A DNA stretch of 64,000 nucleotides from Saccharicrinis carchari (GTDB lineage: Bacteria; Bacteroidota; Bacteroidia; Bacteroidales; Marinilabiliaceae): positions 1-64,000 of the forward strand of contig NZ_FXTB01000006.1 in NCBI RefSeq assembly GCF_900182605.1. Direction: 5' to 3'. The notes under the pieces were generated by a model. The model was given only the letters and a program-made list of their open reading frames with translations. It made no database searches and had not been told where the DNA came from. Positions 45,430 through 58,600 of this stretch are shown here, one piece after another. Positions within the stretch are counted from its first letter, which is position 1. Each line of letters starts with the position of its first letter. The translations under genes were made by a program, and so were the position numbers.

Positions 45430-46995
45430 TCACAACTTATCTCTTGTGCTTGGTAAATAAATTTTAAAAGCACTTCCTTTTCCGGGCTGGCTCTGCACGG
45501 ATACAGAACCATTGTGTGCATGTACTATTTTTTTTACAATATTCAGCCCCAAACCGGAGCCTTTAACCTCTTGCGCCAAATTGGACACGGTGACCCTATA
45601 AAATTGATTGAATATCAGGGCTTGTTCCTTTTGAGGAATACCTATGCCGCGATCCTTCACCTCCACCCAAACCATATCATCCTCCGCACCGGTGGTAATC
45701 TCAACATACTTTTGGTTTTTACTGTATTTTATGGCATTGTCTATTAGATTGGCCAATACCTCATCAACAGCCTCTTTGTCTCCCCATGCGTTCGGTATCG
45801 TTTTGTCGATATTCAGTATAAACTCCACATCGTTGGCTTGCGTTGCATACTGGTATCTGCCCAACACTTGGCGGATATTTTCGTTTAAATCGAAAGTGTC
45901 AAACCTAAATTTCCGCTTACCACTTTCCATTTTCGAAAAATTAAGGATATTATTCACTATCCCCGATAAACGCCTGGACTCTCTGTAAATAACCTGATAA
46001 CTGCGCTGTAGCTTTTCCTCACTGCTCACCCGCTTAAGCTGAAGGCTCTCGGCATACATACTGATCAATGCCAGCGGGGTACGTATCTCATGCGAAACAT
46101 TAGATACAAAATCGGCTTTTATTTTGGCCAGTTGCAGCTGCTTGCGCACATTAGCATATATCAATACGGCTCCTATCAACAATACCAAGTCCACCATTAT
46201 CAATAGCCACAAGTTATTTCTGCTTCTTTTATTCATCAAAGCCTCTGCGGTATTGCCCAATGGTTTTAAGTAAATCGCATAATGGGGCAGCTGCCATAAA
46301 GTTTCATTTATATCACTATCGTCGTATTCCGTTTCTTTATTGTTGGCGTACAAAATACTGTCATCGCGGATGTTTTTAATGGCAATAGCCATATCCTGCT
46401 GTGCCGTGGATTGGATACGGGGTACAAGTAAATCAATTAAAAACTTTTCGGTATCTACAAGCACCGAGCCAAGCCATTTATTTCCATCATTATCGCTCGT
46501 TGCAAAAACAAAAGCACTATATTGAGGAGATGTAGCCAGACTAAACGGCACTACTTTTTGATAATTATTTTGGAGGTAGGTGAACAAACGGGTGATATCG
46601 GTAGTGTTGGCTTTGCACGAATCCTGAATCTCCTGAATTAACCCCGAACGGATATCGCCAACCACCAGGGTATGATCAGTTTCGTTATTTTTTTTATACG
46701 GATAAAGCAATACACCCTTAATTTGCGGGGTGCTTTTGATAAATTCAAAGATTTTAGTTTTACTATCGATAGGAGTTTGGTTGGCCACAGATATTTTAGA
46801 AACCCATTGTCCCACCACGTCATCGGCATACATATTTAACGAAAATATAACGGACTTTAGTTGACGCTGATAGATCCTTTCAAAATTCTCTTCTTGTTGA
46901 TTGAGCGAATTAAGCTGAAACACTGTAAGCAAGACAGTTGGCACCACAATAAGTAGCAGCACCATAACAATAGGCTTAACAAGTAGCTGTTTCAT
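45430..46995 (-). CDS. Membrane sensor histidine kinase
   Basis: A 521-residue kinase with two membrane helices (about 8-28 and 263-285) around a periplasmic sensor domain of about 230 residues, then HisKA with the phosphoacceptor His in VSNVSHEIRTPLALISMY and HATPase with N-box VLANLIDNAIKYSK, DRGIGIPQ and GSGLGLNIV. No HAMP domain is obvious; a short coiled segment links the second helix to HisKA. It pairs with the response regulator directly downstream. Size and layout resemble the Bacteroides RprX/RprY pair, but identity cannot be confirmed. The signal sensed is unknown. Confidence 0.93.
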   Translation of the reverse strand: MKQLLVKPIVMVLLLIVVPTVLLTVFQLNSLNQQEENFERIYQRQLKSVIFSLNMYADDVVGQWVSKISVANQTPIDSKTKIFEFIKSTPQIKGVLLYPYKKNNETDHTLVVGDIRSGLIQEIQDSCKANTTDITRLFTYLQNNYQKVVPFSLATSPQYSAFVFATSDNDGNKWLGSVLVDTEKFLIDLLVPRIQSTAQQDMAIAIKNIRDDSILYANNKETEYDDSDINETLWQLPHYAIYLKPLGNTAEALMNKRSRNNLWLLIMVDLVLLIGAVLIYANVRKQLQLAKIKADFVSNVSHEIRTPLALISMYAESLQLKRVSSEEKLQRSYQVIYRESRRLSGIVNNILNFSKMESGKRKFRFDTFDLNENIRQVLGRYQYATQANDVEFILNIDKTIPNAWGDKEAVDEVLANLIDNAIKYSKNQKYVEITTGAEDDMVWVEVKDRGIGIPQKEQALIFNQFYRVTVSNLAQEVKGSGLGLNIVKKIVHAHNGSVSVQSQPGKGSAFKIYLPSTRDKL

Positions 46996-47172
46996 TTATT
47001 ACAAATTATTGTACCGATGGTTAAATGTAAGGATATTTGAACAAAGACGAATAAAAAATAAGGCAGTAAAAAACAAAGCATTCACTTTAAAAATGTAATA
47101 TTTGACAGGCGATTCTATAATAGCCAAATATCAACCTATTTCATCTTTTCCTGCGTCAGACTTGCATCCCAA

Positions 47173-48078
47173 TTAAAATTTAACTGTCAATTTTTGAATA
47201 AACCCACTTGTCTTAGCATCGGAAGCATAAATAACCCCATCCCGGTTCATAAAAGTAGTTTCTTTGCTATTGAGCTTCAGTTTATTACCTCCGAAATCAG
47301 AAACCGACAGCCCAAGTTCCTTAAAAATACAGGTGGTTGCGGCAAAGTCCCAGATACTTCCTCCGCCTATACTTGCCTTGGGTAGTTTAAAATAACAAGC
47401 CGGACTGTTTTCCATCACCCAAATGGCGTTCATGGCAGCGCCACCGTAATCAATTTGCTTAAATTTACTGTAGCCAATAGCGTACATGTATTGCTTAACT
47501 TGTGCTTTAATCTTCCGAAACCCGGGGTGTGTGATAAAACCCCTATCGGTGATAAATGAAAACACATCCGAACGGGCATGTACGATTATCTTTTCATAGT
47601 TTTTAAATGCCCCTTGTTGTTTGATGGCATGATACAGGCTTTTCCGTACCGGATCAAATACCACACCTACTAATGCTTCACCTGTATTTGTAAGTAAAGC
47701 AATGGATACTGCATAGCCGGGTTTGCCTTCGGTAAAAGGCAGGGTGCCATCCAAAGGGTCAACACACCAAAAATAATCTTTCGCAAAACGAGAACAATTA
47801 TCTACCGATTCTTCTGTCAGCAGACCTAAATCAAAAGTTTCAAGGGTAGGCGTCAAATGCTTTAGGATAATCTGCTGGCTCATCAAATCCACTTCGGTAA
47901 CAACCTGCGATGCCAATGTGCTTCCACCGGATACCGTATCCCCATCCGTTGTTCCGCTCTGTTTTAGTTCTACCCGTACAGCTTTATTGGCACGGGTAGA
48001 GATGTAATGGCCGGCTTCTGTTGCTGCGTTGATTGCAATGGCACAGAGCTTATTTAATTGTTCCGGTTTTAGATGCAT
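47173..48078 (-). CDS. Inositol-monophosphatase-family phosphatase
   Basis: A 301-residue Mg-dependent phosphatase of the IMPase/CysQ/FIG superfamily. Motif 1 is L-L-T-E-E-S (about residues 87-91), motif 2 WCVDPLDGT (about 104-112) and motif 3 GGGSIWDFAATTCI (about 243-256), giving the full set of metal ligands. The best guess is 3'(2'),5'-bisphosphate nucleotidase or a related sugar-phosphate phosphatase. I chose ATG 48078 (MHLKPEQ); the longer frame up to 48198 reads through repeat-element DNA. It stands after the phosphotransferase-like gene on the same strand but a repeat copy lies between them. Confidence 0.88.
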   Translation of the reverse strand: MHLKPEQLNKLCAIAINAATEAGHYISTRANKAVRVELKQSGTTDGDTVSGGSTLASQVVTEVDLMSQQIILKHLTPTLETFDLGLLTEESVDNCSRFAKDYFWCVDPLDGTLPFTEGKPGYAVSIALLTNTGEALVGVVFDPVRKSLYHAIKQQGAFKNYEKIIVHARSDVFSFITDRGFITHPGFRKIKAQVKQYMYAIGYSKFKQIDYGGAAMNAIWVMENSPACYFKLPKASIGGGSIWDFAATTCIFKELGLSVSDFGGNKLKLNSKETTFMNRDGVIYASDAKTSGFIQKLTVKF

Positions 48079-48134
48079 GTTACATTTTTTTGTTGTACTG
48101 CTGATAATTGTCGTAAAATTGGAGTACATTTTTA

Positions 48135-48345
48135 TAAATCCCCATCCCTTCTCCGAGTATAAACCCTTGCTTTTTTTTAGGCACAATCCAGTCTCCAACC
48201 TAAAAAAGAAAAGAGCTGGTTATATCCGATTGCTCTACATATTTGACAGAATGCAAGTTACGACAGCTCCCCGCCTTTTAAAGGCGGGGTGGATGCTATT
48301 GAGGCACGAAATAGCAGGCGGGGTGGTTATAAACCTTTCCGCTTA
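48135..48345. repeat. Dispersed copy of the DUF559-associated repeat
   Basis: The stretch has the same modules as at 9.5-10.9 kb: ATCCCCATCCC, the spacer core ATCCAGTCTCCAACCTAAAAAAG (truncated here to its key bases) and module B with perfect arms CCCCGCCTT (48269-48277) and AAGGCGGGG (48281-48289), loop TTA, followed by GGATGCTATTGAGGCACG and ATAGCAGGCGGGGTGG. The module A hairpin has decayed. No DUF559 gene is attached, so the repeat exists alone. Confidence 0.75.
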
Positions 48346-48359
48346 GAAGCCCCCTGCCC

Positions 48360-49331
48360 CTACATATCCCGCAGCACCTCTCGCGCCAGGCGTTCGCTAT
48401 AGCTGTTTATTTTCCAATGGCCGGGACTCCACCCTTTTAAAAACCGATGAAAATCAGTCCAGGCCACAGGGTACAGCATGCGCCATTCATTTTCCATCTC
48501 ATCAAAATCAACTTTCTTGCCTTGCTTTTTCAAAGCATCTCTTAGCGCCACAAAATAGTAATCCAATATCTTATCCTCCAATTTTTCGCAATCCTCCTCA
48601 TTAAGGCAACTGCCTATAAAATAAGCCACATCCTTCATTCCGCAACCACCGCCCACATACTGAAAATCTACGGCAGCCACTTTTTTGCCATCCGCCGAAA
48701 AACAGAAATTGGCCAGTTTGGCATCGCCATGAACAAAGGTCTGGTAATTGGCCTCGTTTAATTTTTTATCTATAATCGGAGCGGCCTCTTTTAAAGCTTT
48801 ATCGTTCAAAACCTTTAACTCATCGGGTCGGGTTTCCAAATGCCAGTACGTGCCAACTGACCAAAGCCCTTCCGGTTTTTGCATAAGGAAAGTAGCATGA
48901 AAATGAGCCAGCCACGAAAGGCAGACCTCTACATGATACCATGAAACAGACGACAGACGGGTATCAAAACCACTACTGTCCAGATCTTCCATAACCATAA
49001 ACACTTCGTTGTCTTTTGCTTCCAGAGCCAGACATTTGGGTACTCTGCAATCGACATTGCACCACGTGCTATAATTTTTATACCAAGCCGTTTCTACCTC
49101 GTAGGATTTCACTTTGCGTAAATGCGATAAATCGGTGTTCCATCCTCTGGGGTGCTTGTTCTGCGCGGGCATGCGTACATGTTTGGCTACAACACTCCGG
49201 ATTGAACCGCCCTCCAATGCAATACGCACAATACTCCCATACCCGCTCCACAGGCTTTGTATTTCCTCCTGTACAAATAAATTTACTGCACCTGTGGCCT
49301 TTATAGTAATGTTTCTAAAATGATTGTTCAT
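48360..49331 (-). CDS. Aminoglycoside/ecdysteroid-kinase-like phosphotransferase
   Basis: A 323-residue protein of the APH/EcKL superfamily. Kinase features: SVVAKHV with the ATP-binding Lys (about 50), the [11 protein letters not shown] hinge segment, the catalytic HGDAKLANF (about 199-207) and the metal-binding Asp in [19 protein letters not shown]. The repeated Gly-x-Gly pattern [11 protein letters not shown] is as in EcKL proteins (DUF1679 type), found in insects and some bacteria. Substrate unknown; small alcohols are likely. The stop codon lies at the border of a repeat copy. No operon partner of clear relevance. Confidence 0.8.
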   Translation of the reverse strand: MNNHFRNITIKATGAVNLFVQEEIQSLWSGYGSIVRIALEGGSIRSVVAKHVRMPAQNKHPRGWNTDLSHLRKVKSYEVETAWYKNYSTWCNVDCRVPKCLALEAKDNEVFMVMEDLDSSGFDTRLSSVSWYHVEVCLSWLAHFHATFLMQKPEGLWSVGTYWHLETRPDELKVLNDKALKEAAPIIDKKLNEANYQTFVHGDAKLANFCFSADGKKVAAVDFQYVGGGCGMKDVAYFIGSCLNEEDCEKLEDKILDYYFVALRDALKKQGKKVDFDEMENEWRMLYPVAWTDFHRFLKGWSPGHWKINSYSERLAREVLRDM

Positions 49332-49578
49332 GCTTTAATATTGAAAATACAAAGATAATAATAAGCCCCAGCCATAAATACTCTGTTTTTTTTATTTTTA
49401 GCTTGCTGACCAAGTAGGATAGCCTGACCAAAACAAATTGTTTTAAAAGCGCACTGCTTAAATCGTGAATACGTATTGACTAAAATATTTTACCCAATAT
49501 AGAGTTTACACTTTCAGTGTGTATGCTTTGGATACTCCTATTTACCGACCCATTACTGTCATATGCCGGAATAAAATA
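49332..49578. other. Non-coding stretch between two minus-strand genes
   Basis: AT-rich, no gene seen. A TGAATACGTATTGAC segment near 49465 recalls the AATAAATACGTATT stretch seen between repeat units at 10.4-10.8 kb, but is short. Confidence 0.35.
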
Positions 49579-49620
49579 AAAAACGGTTCTTTGCCCGCGT
49601 CATGCAAACAAAGAACCGTT
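49579..49620 (-). terminator. Terminator of the T9SS giant protein gene
   Basis: Minus strand has a 12-bp stem AACGGTTCTTTG/CAAAGAACCGTT around a 15-base loop, followed by TTTTTTATTTTATT, 45 bases past the stop at 49665. Confidence 0.85.
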
Positions 49621-49664
49621 ACCTAAACTACCACCTTACAGTTCCGGATTTTTTGAACCAGATG

Positions 49665-52600
49665 TTATGGTAAAATCACCACTTTCTTCGATATTACCTT
49701 TTTGTCGATAAATATTAGGATGTTGTACATTCCTTTCGACAGATGGTTCAAATCAAGTTGCATCGGTGTTTCTTCGCTCGGTCCGGAAATATAAACCGAC
49801 CTGCCGCTCATATCAAACACCTGAATGCGGTGTGCTTTATCCACCTCACCCGAAATGTACACCATACCCTTTGACGGATTGGGGAATACTGTGATGTAAG
49901 TATCCTGAACCTTATCATCGGCACTAACGGGCAACTGCACCACTACATCTACTTTATCGGTACGCACTACCTTACCATCGTCAACGGAAAGGATAAAGGT
50001 GTAAACCTTGTTGGCCGTAGCGCCCGACACGGTAAATTCGGGATTCATCAATGTGGCATCGTCCAACACAACACCATCCGGTGCATACCACTTATAAACC
50101 AGATTATCGTTATCCGGATCCGAGGATGCGGAACCATCCAACTGATACGTGCCGGATTGCGTGATTAACAAGTCGCTGCCTGCATTAGCAATAGGTGCCC
50201 TGTTGGTGGTTTGCAGTCGCCAGGTACTCTTCGTCGTCTGGGCACCTTTTAGGCCGCTGGTTTGCTTTTGCAAGCTCCTGATATCCATTTCGATGGAGTA
50301 GTTGCCATTGGCCAGCGGTAGCAAACTCAATCCGCTTAACGTAAATAACGAATCTGAAACTTGTGTGATGGTAATACCGGGCATAGTTATGGCCACATTG
50401 TTATGGTAAACTTTAAAGAGCTCGGCACCTAAAGTACTCTCCATGATATTTCGGGAAAATACAATACTCACAGGATCGGGGTGTGTTTCGCTAACTCCGG
50501 CTGGTAAACCTATTATCACTGCCGTCAATGGCGCTTCGTCGATAAATACCGGTAAGGAAACGATGGACGGACTACCCGTTTCGTTCACGCTGTACGCTTC
50601 TATCCGCATATGCCCACCCGTTGGCAGGGTAAACGGAATAGTCAATTCGCCCACCGGAACATTGGATCGGACGGCCAGCTGGGTCATCGTACCATTATCG
50701 TTCAGGTACAATTCCACCGTATTTCCGGCTTCGGTAACATCCATTATAGCCGACAGTTCCTTGGTTGACGTTATGCCATCGGTATCCGAGAAACCTAAAT
50801 CGGGCGCTATGCGCAGGTTCTCAACAGGAGCCGGCAGATCGCGGTTCACGGTCCATTCGTATTCAAATGCCGCTGTACCTGTCAGACCGGCACTGTCGGT
50901 TACCTCTTCGGCATGGATAACCAGCTTATATTCGCCTTCGTAATAGGTTAGTAACCTAAACTGCGACAGCAAGTAGGTGCTGGCATTCAACTCGTCCAGA
51001 TGCAATTGTGACAGCGGTTGTCTCACGTTATCCTTCCAAAGCTCAAGTTGGTCCAGGTTGAAGTTGGTGACCCCTTCGGAGAATTCAACTTCAAAATCGG
51101 CGTAATGTTGCCAATCAAATCCTTTGGACGCATCCGGCCTTACCTCAACAATAGCTGGAGGCGTGGTATCTACCTGCCACCCTACCTTTTGTTGTATCAA
51201 ACCTGCCGTACCGGCCAGGCTAACGATGCCTGTAAGATCAACCGATAATTCAAAGTTACCGTCCTGCGCCATGTAATCGGCCAAGCCCGACAGGGTAAAG
51301 AGTGTATCCCCGCTTACATGCGTTACCGTCAGGTTACCCTCCACCGTTTCGCCGTTTCGGCTTATGGCAAACCTTGCGGGAAGCACGGTGGCCATGTCAA
51401 CCGGTAGGTTAAACTCTATATCGAGCACGTTGAACGGTGGACCTGACAAGGTAGTTGGCAGCCCTGTAAATTCTACAATGGCAGGGGCGCCCAGGAATTG
51501 AGTCCATGAACCGTGCTTGCCAACCGTTCCACTTACGCCCGTTTGGTCATATATCTCATTGGCCTGAACGGTGAGCACATAATAGCCATCACCAGTGGTC
51601 AGTGTGCTCAAGTCAATCTCGAAATTATATGCATCGGTTTGTGTAACGCTGACGCTGGAGTTCATCAGATCGTTTCCACCTTGCAGCCTCAACACCAGGT
51701 CTTCGTAATTAAAGGTCGATCCATCCATCGGCTTGTTGAAAGTTACCGTTGCCGTATTCACCTGCTCGGTCACCATGGCCTTAGGCAAACCACCTATAGA
51801 AACTATTTTGGGTGCGCTACCCACATCCACTTTCCAGGCAATAATATATTCCTGCGTTTGCATGGACGGGAAGTTATCCACAAAGTGCAGCTTGTTTTCG
51901 TAAACGGGCTCCTTGCCATCGGGCAGGGTAACATGGGTCAACCACATATTATCCAATGGGATGACCTGTCCGTCGCTAACCCGGGTAACACTTTCGATGG
52001 TAAACGAACCTTTTCCCGGATCATTAATCTTCAGATAATTCCAACCGATATGTCCCGGCGTGGCGTATAGCCTGGTTGTGCCCGTAGTGGGCTGGCCCGT
52101 AGCTACGGCGTTAGTTGCTTCTTCAACATCGAGCACCACTTGCCCTTGTGAAATATAAATGGCATCCGGTACTTCGTGCGAATCTTGTATCTCGTTTACC
52201 AGGAAGTCGCTTATACCGTCATCCTGCGCACCATACACACGTATGCTCCTGATCAGTTCGTGCAAATAAGCACCGCTCACCAAACTAAGGTCGGGGTTGC
52301 CACGGCTGTCGAGATGTGTTACGTGCGCTTCGTAATTGATGAAGTGCCCCAGCAAGTCGGAGGTGAACCACCACTGACCTATCTTAGTGCTCATCGGATC
52401 AATACTGCCGAACGGAATGTCGATTAAGCCCAGTTGCTTGGGTTGCCCCTGCAAATTAGAACCTATCAGCTCAAAATGAATAGCCAATCCCTTTTCGTTA
52501 TCAATAATCTCGGGCTGTGACGATTCTATCTTCACGTTTTTAGCCGTTCCAAAGCCGTTATTTTCTATCATCACGGCCAGTTCTGCCGGAACAATGGGCT

Positions 52601-55600
52601 CTACCACATCTGGAGTTAAGGCATCATCGCCCAGTATATCACGCTGCATAAAGTAATGCAATGTAAGGTCGGGTGATGGGTGTACATCCAAAATTACAGG
52701 GAATAAAGGTTTTGTAACCGTTACCCCGGTAAACGGATCGAGGTAAGAGAAACTTCCACCAAACGAATAGCTCTTCGGAACGGTTGGTGCTGCACCCTTT
52801 TCAGGGATAAACAGAATGGTGGCACTACCTTTTTGGTTAGCGCCCAAAACACCCGTTCCATCAATACCGGTTAAGATGTCCAAGGCCTTGGTTTCAATCT
52901 CGAACAAGTCGTTGCTCAATATCCCGTTCTCGTCTTTAACCTCTAAGTCAAGCTTAATTTCCTGCATGGGCGTTGTTTCGTTACCGTTACTTATGGTCAA
53001 CGTACCTTCAAAGGCCTCGCGTGTCATAGTAAGTTTTTGCGAAATTTTGATGGTTACGGAAGCACAAACGCTGCCCCGCTTCTCATCTATCTGCTCTTCA
53101 ATAGTCACCATGCTATCGTCGTACATCTCGTCAATAGAAGCATAACCTCTACCGTCGGCGTAATCGATAACGGTTTGTATGTCGGCCACACTTTTGTTTA
53201 ACTCGGCTTTATCCACAATATCGGGATACTCGCTTGTCGGCGAGGTTACTCCCGCGTTCCAGGCTGTTAAAGTAGTGTTCCATCTTAACACAAAGGCATC
53301 AATTTCGGCAGGGGTAATGTCCGCTCCGTCCATGGCATTTTTAATGTCCAGCACGGCAGGAGGAGTTATCATACTTTCGCTGTCGATAAAAGTACCTACT
53401 GCATCGGCAAAATCGCGGATACTTTCCTTGGTTCTCCAGTCAAAGACACCAAAGTATTGGTCGAGATAATTAAATGTGGCATCAATCTGGAATTGGACAT
53501 ATTGCAAGTCGTTGGCCGCCTGCTTTATGATTGGGGGAATCGTATTGGCCTGTGCACCCTTGAGCGGGTAGGCCAATCCTCCAAACCCACCGGCGGGTCC
53601 ACCTCCGAACGAGCCATAGCAAGTGAATAATGCATCTAGTATAGCCAAAGGACAACCGATAGGTGTAAATCCCAAACCGCACATTACTGCATCTTTTAGC
53701 GATATGCCATCGGCAAAAGAATAACCGCAGGCAAAAGCATTACCATAGGGTCCGAGACATCCTATCGCATTAACTGCCAAAGCCTCGATACATTCGTCGC
53801 AGCTTGCTGCTGCCGTAGAGATGGTGGGTGTGCCACTGGATGAGGTGTAGCCACCGCTACCGCCGCCACGGACCGGGCCGCCCCAGCCGCCACCGCCCAG
53901 GCCACCACCGATACCGCCACCACCACCGCCGCCGGGACAGCTGCGCCCGGTGTAAGTGAACAGGGCGTTTCCTTGCTGCCAACGACCGTTGTCGCCGCAT
54001 ACCCAGGAGTACACTACTATAACATAATCGGTACAACCTCCACTGGCTTGCGCTCCAGCACTCGATTTCAGGGAGCTATCTTTCCGTTTCATGATAACAG
54101 GAACCTGAATGGCTTGCTGTGCCAACAAATCAATGGTGGTATAGTTCGTGATAAATTCATATTCGGGGTCGGTGGGCAAAGTCAGCTCCACATCATTGGC
54201 CGTAATCAATCCTTTGTTGGTAAGTGTTACCGGAAAAGTAAATGTTTCGTCACCAATGAGCGCCGGCATTTCTTTGGGCATTTCAATGGTCACCACAGGG
54301 ACCGGAACATTGGTTTCGAATTCCATAATCAGGTCTATCTGATATTCATCTTCTATCTCCGTTGGAACCACATCCCAGGTATAAGTGATGGCCTGGAAGC
54401 TGAGGAATATACTCTGCTCGTTAGTCCTGCCCGGATCTATCAAAATGATGTTTTGATAACTTTCGTGCTTATCCGCCTCTACGTACAAACGATAATTGCC
54501 TTCCGGAATGTCGTTCACGGTAAACTTACCATCCACGCCGGTAAAGCCTTCGGCAATAGTGACTCCGGTAAACGGATGGCGAACCACTACCCGGGCATTG
54601 GCCACATGGGGCGCCTCATCCGTGTAATACGTATATTCATCCACCACATCCACCACGAGGTTACCCGTTTCTTCCGATACCGCCTCTATCCTGTACGGAA
54701 CGGCCAAGCTGTTGCCGTTGGCCACGTTAATGGCAATCCTACCGGATATGGGTGTGTTGAGTGGAATATCCTCTCCCGGGGTCAGTTGCAACACTATGGC
54801 AACCGTATCGCCCGATAAAATAGTGGTCAAGGTATCTGGCGTAACCAAATTCATCCAGTCAAAATCGGGTATGTCGATGGCCACTTCGCCTGTCTCCCCT
54901 GCACCATCGTTATAGATGAGCAATTCGTACAGGCGCGGTACGCCTTTCGTCATAGTGGTATTGATACTGGCAGGCATAGCTTTAATATGACCGGCTTGTG
55001 CCTGGCAATAGTAATAAAGTGTAAATTCGTGTACAACACCTTCGGTGCTGCTCACTATAACAGGAACTTGAAGATAATCGTTCCCTTCGGTCAACTCGGT
55101 ACCTACCAAAGTATAGTTAAACTGTGCGGTATTTGCACCAGGCAGCACATCTATGGTATCGATACTGAGCTCGAAACCCTCGGGTATATTTTGCGGCGTG
55201 AAGACGACGTTGGTCAGGTCCACATTGCTCAGGTTTTGCATCGTCAAGGTGCCTGTGTTGTCCACATTGTAAAGGATATCCCACACCAGATTTCTGGGCC
55301 CGCTGCGTTTCATTCCCATAATATCGAACTCATCCTGTACCTCGCTCAAGCCCTGACCGGGGTAACATGCACCAACCACATAATGGCCTGATGTGCCGGG
55401 AAGCGGCTCAAATATAGTGGTAAAATCACCGGATTCATCGGTGGTAACCGTTATTACCTGTCGGATACCATTGGTAATCAGATACACATCCAACAGTGCA
55501 TTGGGCATAGGCTCGCCTTGGGTAGAAGTTGCCGATCCGCTTATGGTAATACCCTGAGCGGCTATAAACTGTTCCTCCGCAACACTGGCCATACCGCTGT

Positions 55601-58600
55601 AGTTCGGTATCAAAGTAATCTCTACCGGACTTGTTTGGTTGTTGATGTAAACCAGTTCGGTATTGCTGGATTGGGGATTTACTTTGAGTAGCACATTGAA
55701 TACGCCTGTTTTTTGGGGGGCTGTAACCAGCTCCCAAAACTCGGCAGAATCACCTTGCGCTATGGGGTTGGGAATTTCAAAACGCCCCAACACCTCATCT
55801 TTGTCATCCACCAATCCATCCTTCGACAGATATACTTCAACGGCTACGCCGCTTGGCGATTGTGCAAATCCGTGGTTGGCAATTTCACATTTAATCTCAA
55901 TTTGTTGACCGGTGACCACCGTATCGTCGGTCAAGGTCAATCCGAGCGGTTCCAGGTCGGGTTTGTTCTGATCGGTAACATAAACCCAGCCTATCCCCGG
56001 GGCAAAACCATCCGCCTCGGCGGTCACGGTCACCTGTTGGTTTCCGTCCTCCACGTTGTCGTTTACAGTAGAGATGGTAGCAGATGCCGATAGCTGGCCC
56101 TGCGGTATGGTGAGCGTCGCCGGTAGCTGAAGCTCACTGGGATCGTTATGCGATAAGTTAACTGTCAATGGCACGTCCGGAGGCGTGTTCCGGGTAACCG
56201 TAACTTGCCCTGCATCGGCTCGTCCCTCGGCCATCGAAAGCGGGTTGAATGTCAGCGACAAGGAGGGTCCGTCGTTATCTATAATGCTGATGGTGTCTGA
56301 AAATGTTCCGCCATTGGTAGCCGTGGTAACACAATTGCAAGATGGCAAGTATATGGCTGCCGTAAGAATAACCTTCCGGGTTCCATCAACCAAAGCATTG
56401 TCGATGGCACCCAGGTTAAACTTCTTCTCCCCTGTTCCCAAAGGCAAAGTAATATCCGTTGGGAAGAACAAAGCGTTGGCCACATTGGCATTTAACTTTA
56501 CTCTCACATGCTTATCTTCTGCATCTGTTTTTCGCACAATAGCCCATGCGGCATAAGGGCCGCCGCCCTCCGAAATGGAATCGGTAAGTATCTCCAGCTC
56601 TATGCCTGGGATGTCGTCATCCATTACCATCACTCCCGCTTGACCCGAAGTCATACCGGGTGAGGTTACATTGATAAACACCTCTTCATTCAACTCGGCA
56701 ATATCATCCTGGATAACGGTAACCTGAATTTCGGCAGAAGGTTGATTTGCCGGAATAGTCATTTGCCTTTCAAATTGAAGTTGCGAATTGCTTGTCGCAT
56801 TAAGGTTTACTGTAACCGCCTGGTCGGTAACCAGGTTTCGCGTTACCGTAAAAGTCAGCACATCGCCTTCGTCGGCCGTGGCCGAACTAAAGCTCGCACT
56901 TAGTGCTACCACTTCGTTGTCGTGAACCGCAAAGTCGGCCACGGCACTATTGTGTGCAGTAGCACTGGCGGTAATTTGAACATTACGCGTGCCGTCCAAA
57001 ATGTCATTATCGATAGTTGATAAATAAAATAGGGTAGAATAACTGCTTGCGGGTATTGTTACCGTAGCGGGTATTGTAATTTGTCCGGCTACATCGCTTG
57101 TTAGGTTTACCGTTAATGGTGTGGCCGGATTGCTGCTCCTGCTTACCCTGCACCGTAGGGATGAAGTGGAGTTTTCGGGCAAGGAAGAGGCCGGTAGGGA
57201 TATGAAAAGTTGGCTTCCGATATTTATCGCTGAAGCCGACACCAGGGTATTGTTGCTTGCTCCGCCCGGTTCTTCAATCAAGGCGGGATTAGGGAACAAG
57301 GCCACTTCGAGGTAGGTATCGCCTGAAAATGGTAGAGAAGTTGGGATTGCGAATTTAGCACTTCGCACAATAGCTCCGCCAGCACCCAAATCGGCCGCAT
57401 ATTTTGGCGCACCGTTCAACAGTACTTTGAGACCGGTTTGGGTGTTCAGTGAAACTTTTTCACTCCATCCACCTATGGCTGCTACCCCCGTGTTGTTTTC
57501 AACAGTCCAGGATACCGTAATGCTGTCGCCGGGCTGCACGGTGCTTTTGTCCGCCGTAATATTGGCCAGCGAAATATTGGGTAAAGCTTTTTGGGTAACA
57601 ATCAGTGCCTCCGACTGTGCTGTAGTATTATTTGAGTTATCTGTTTCCTTGACTGCATTATAAGAATCGCACACCACAATAATGTAGTAAGTGCCACTGT
57701 ATTCGGCCGGAAGCATAACATCCAGATTGTTGGAATAACTACCATTCCCGGCAAGAGTTGTTGAATTGAGTACCCTGCCCAAATAGAGGTCTGTTGGCTC
57801 ATAAGTGTTATTTTGGGAAATAAAAACCCTGTCGTACCAACTACTTTCGACGGTAGCTCCCGCAGTAAGGTTTTGAACCGTATATTGTACGTTAAAGTTG
57901 GTAGCCGACTCCACATTGGCAGGCGTGGTAATACTGCTCACCACCAAGTCGGGCAGCTCACGCACAGTAAAAGAAGAGGCATCGCTGACCGTATTATCGC
58001 AACCGTTGTACGAAATGATTCGCCAGTTGTAGGTACTTGCAGCGGTGAGGTTATAAACCGTAGTACTCGTCCCCTTGATGCCGGTATAGTACGGAACGGT
58101 CGGTTCGGTCTCCCCATCTTTCCATAATAACAGACCATAATGCGTATTGGCCGCAGAGCCTTCCCACGAAAAGGTAGCCCTGTCGTTAACATTTTGCGCA
58201 TTGCCTGCCGGCAGTAGCAAGTTTGCGGCTACCGGTGTGGGGCAAAATGCGTTAAAGATATCCGGATTACTGTAATCGGGCACTTCATCCGCCACAAAAG
58301 GGATGGTCTGGGTCAAATCGTATATCTTATCGTTAAAGATATCATAATACTTGAGTGAGACAGTTTCACCCGAAGCACTGTTGCTGTATATACGTAATTT
58401 ATACACCTTATTTCCGGTGGGTGGAAATACGTCTGCCTGGGTTTGTGCACCCCTTATCTGCCCATCCACGTAAGCTACAATGGCGCCAGACTCCAGGAAC
58501 GTGGCATCGAGACTGACCCTGATGGCATATTCTGAATTATACTCGTATAATCGGTTAAAATCTTCCACCGAAGGTATCGGTGGAAGTTGCAGGGTAGCTC

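Noticed and set aside
48079-48198. N-terminal extension of the IMPase-family gene to 48198
   Set aside because: The extension reads through the dispersed repeat and has no similarity to the family.
51513-52070. 185-codon plus-strand ORF inside the giant T9SS gene
   Set aside because: Antisense shadow of the same gene without start signals or known motifs.
53973-54818. 281-codon plus-strand ORF inside the giant T9SS gene
   Set aside because: It lies antisense to a continuous 3017-codon gene with clear domains; its translation has no recognisable motif.
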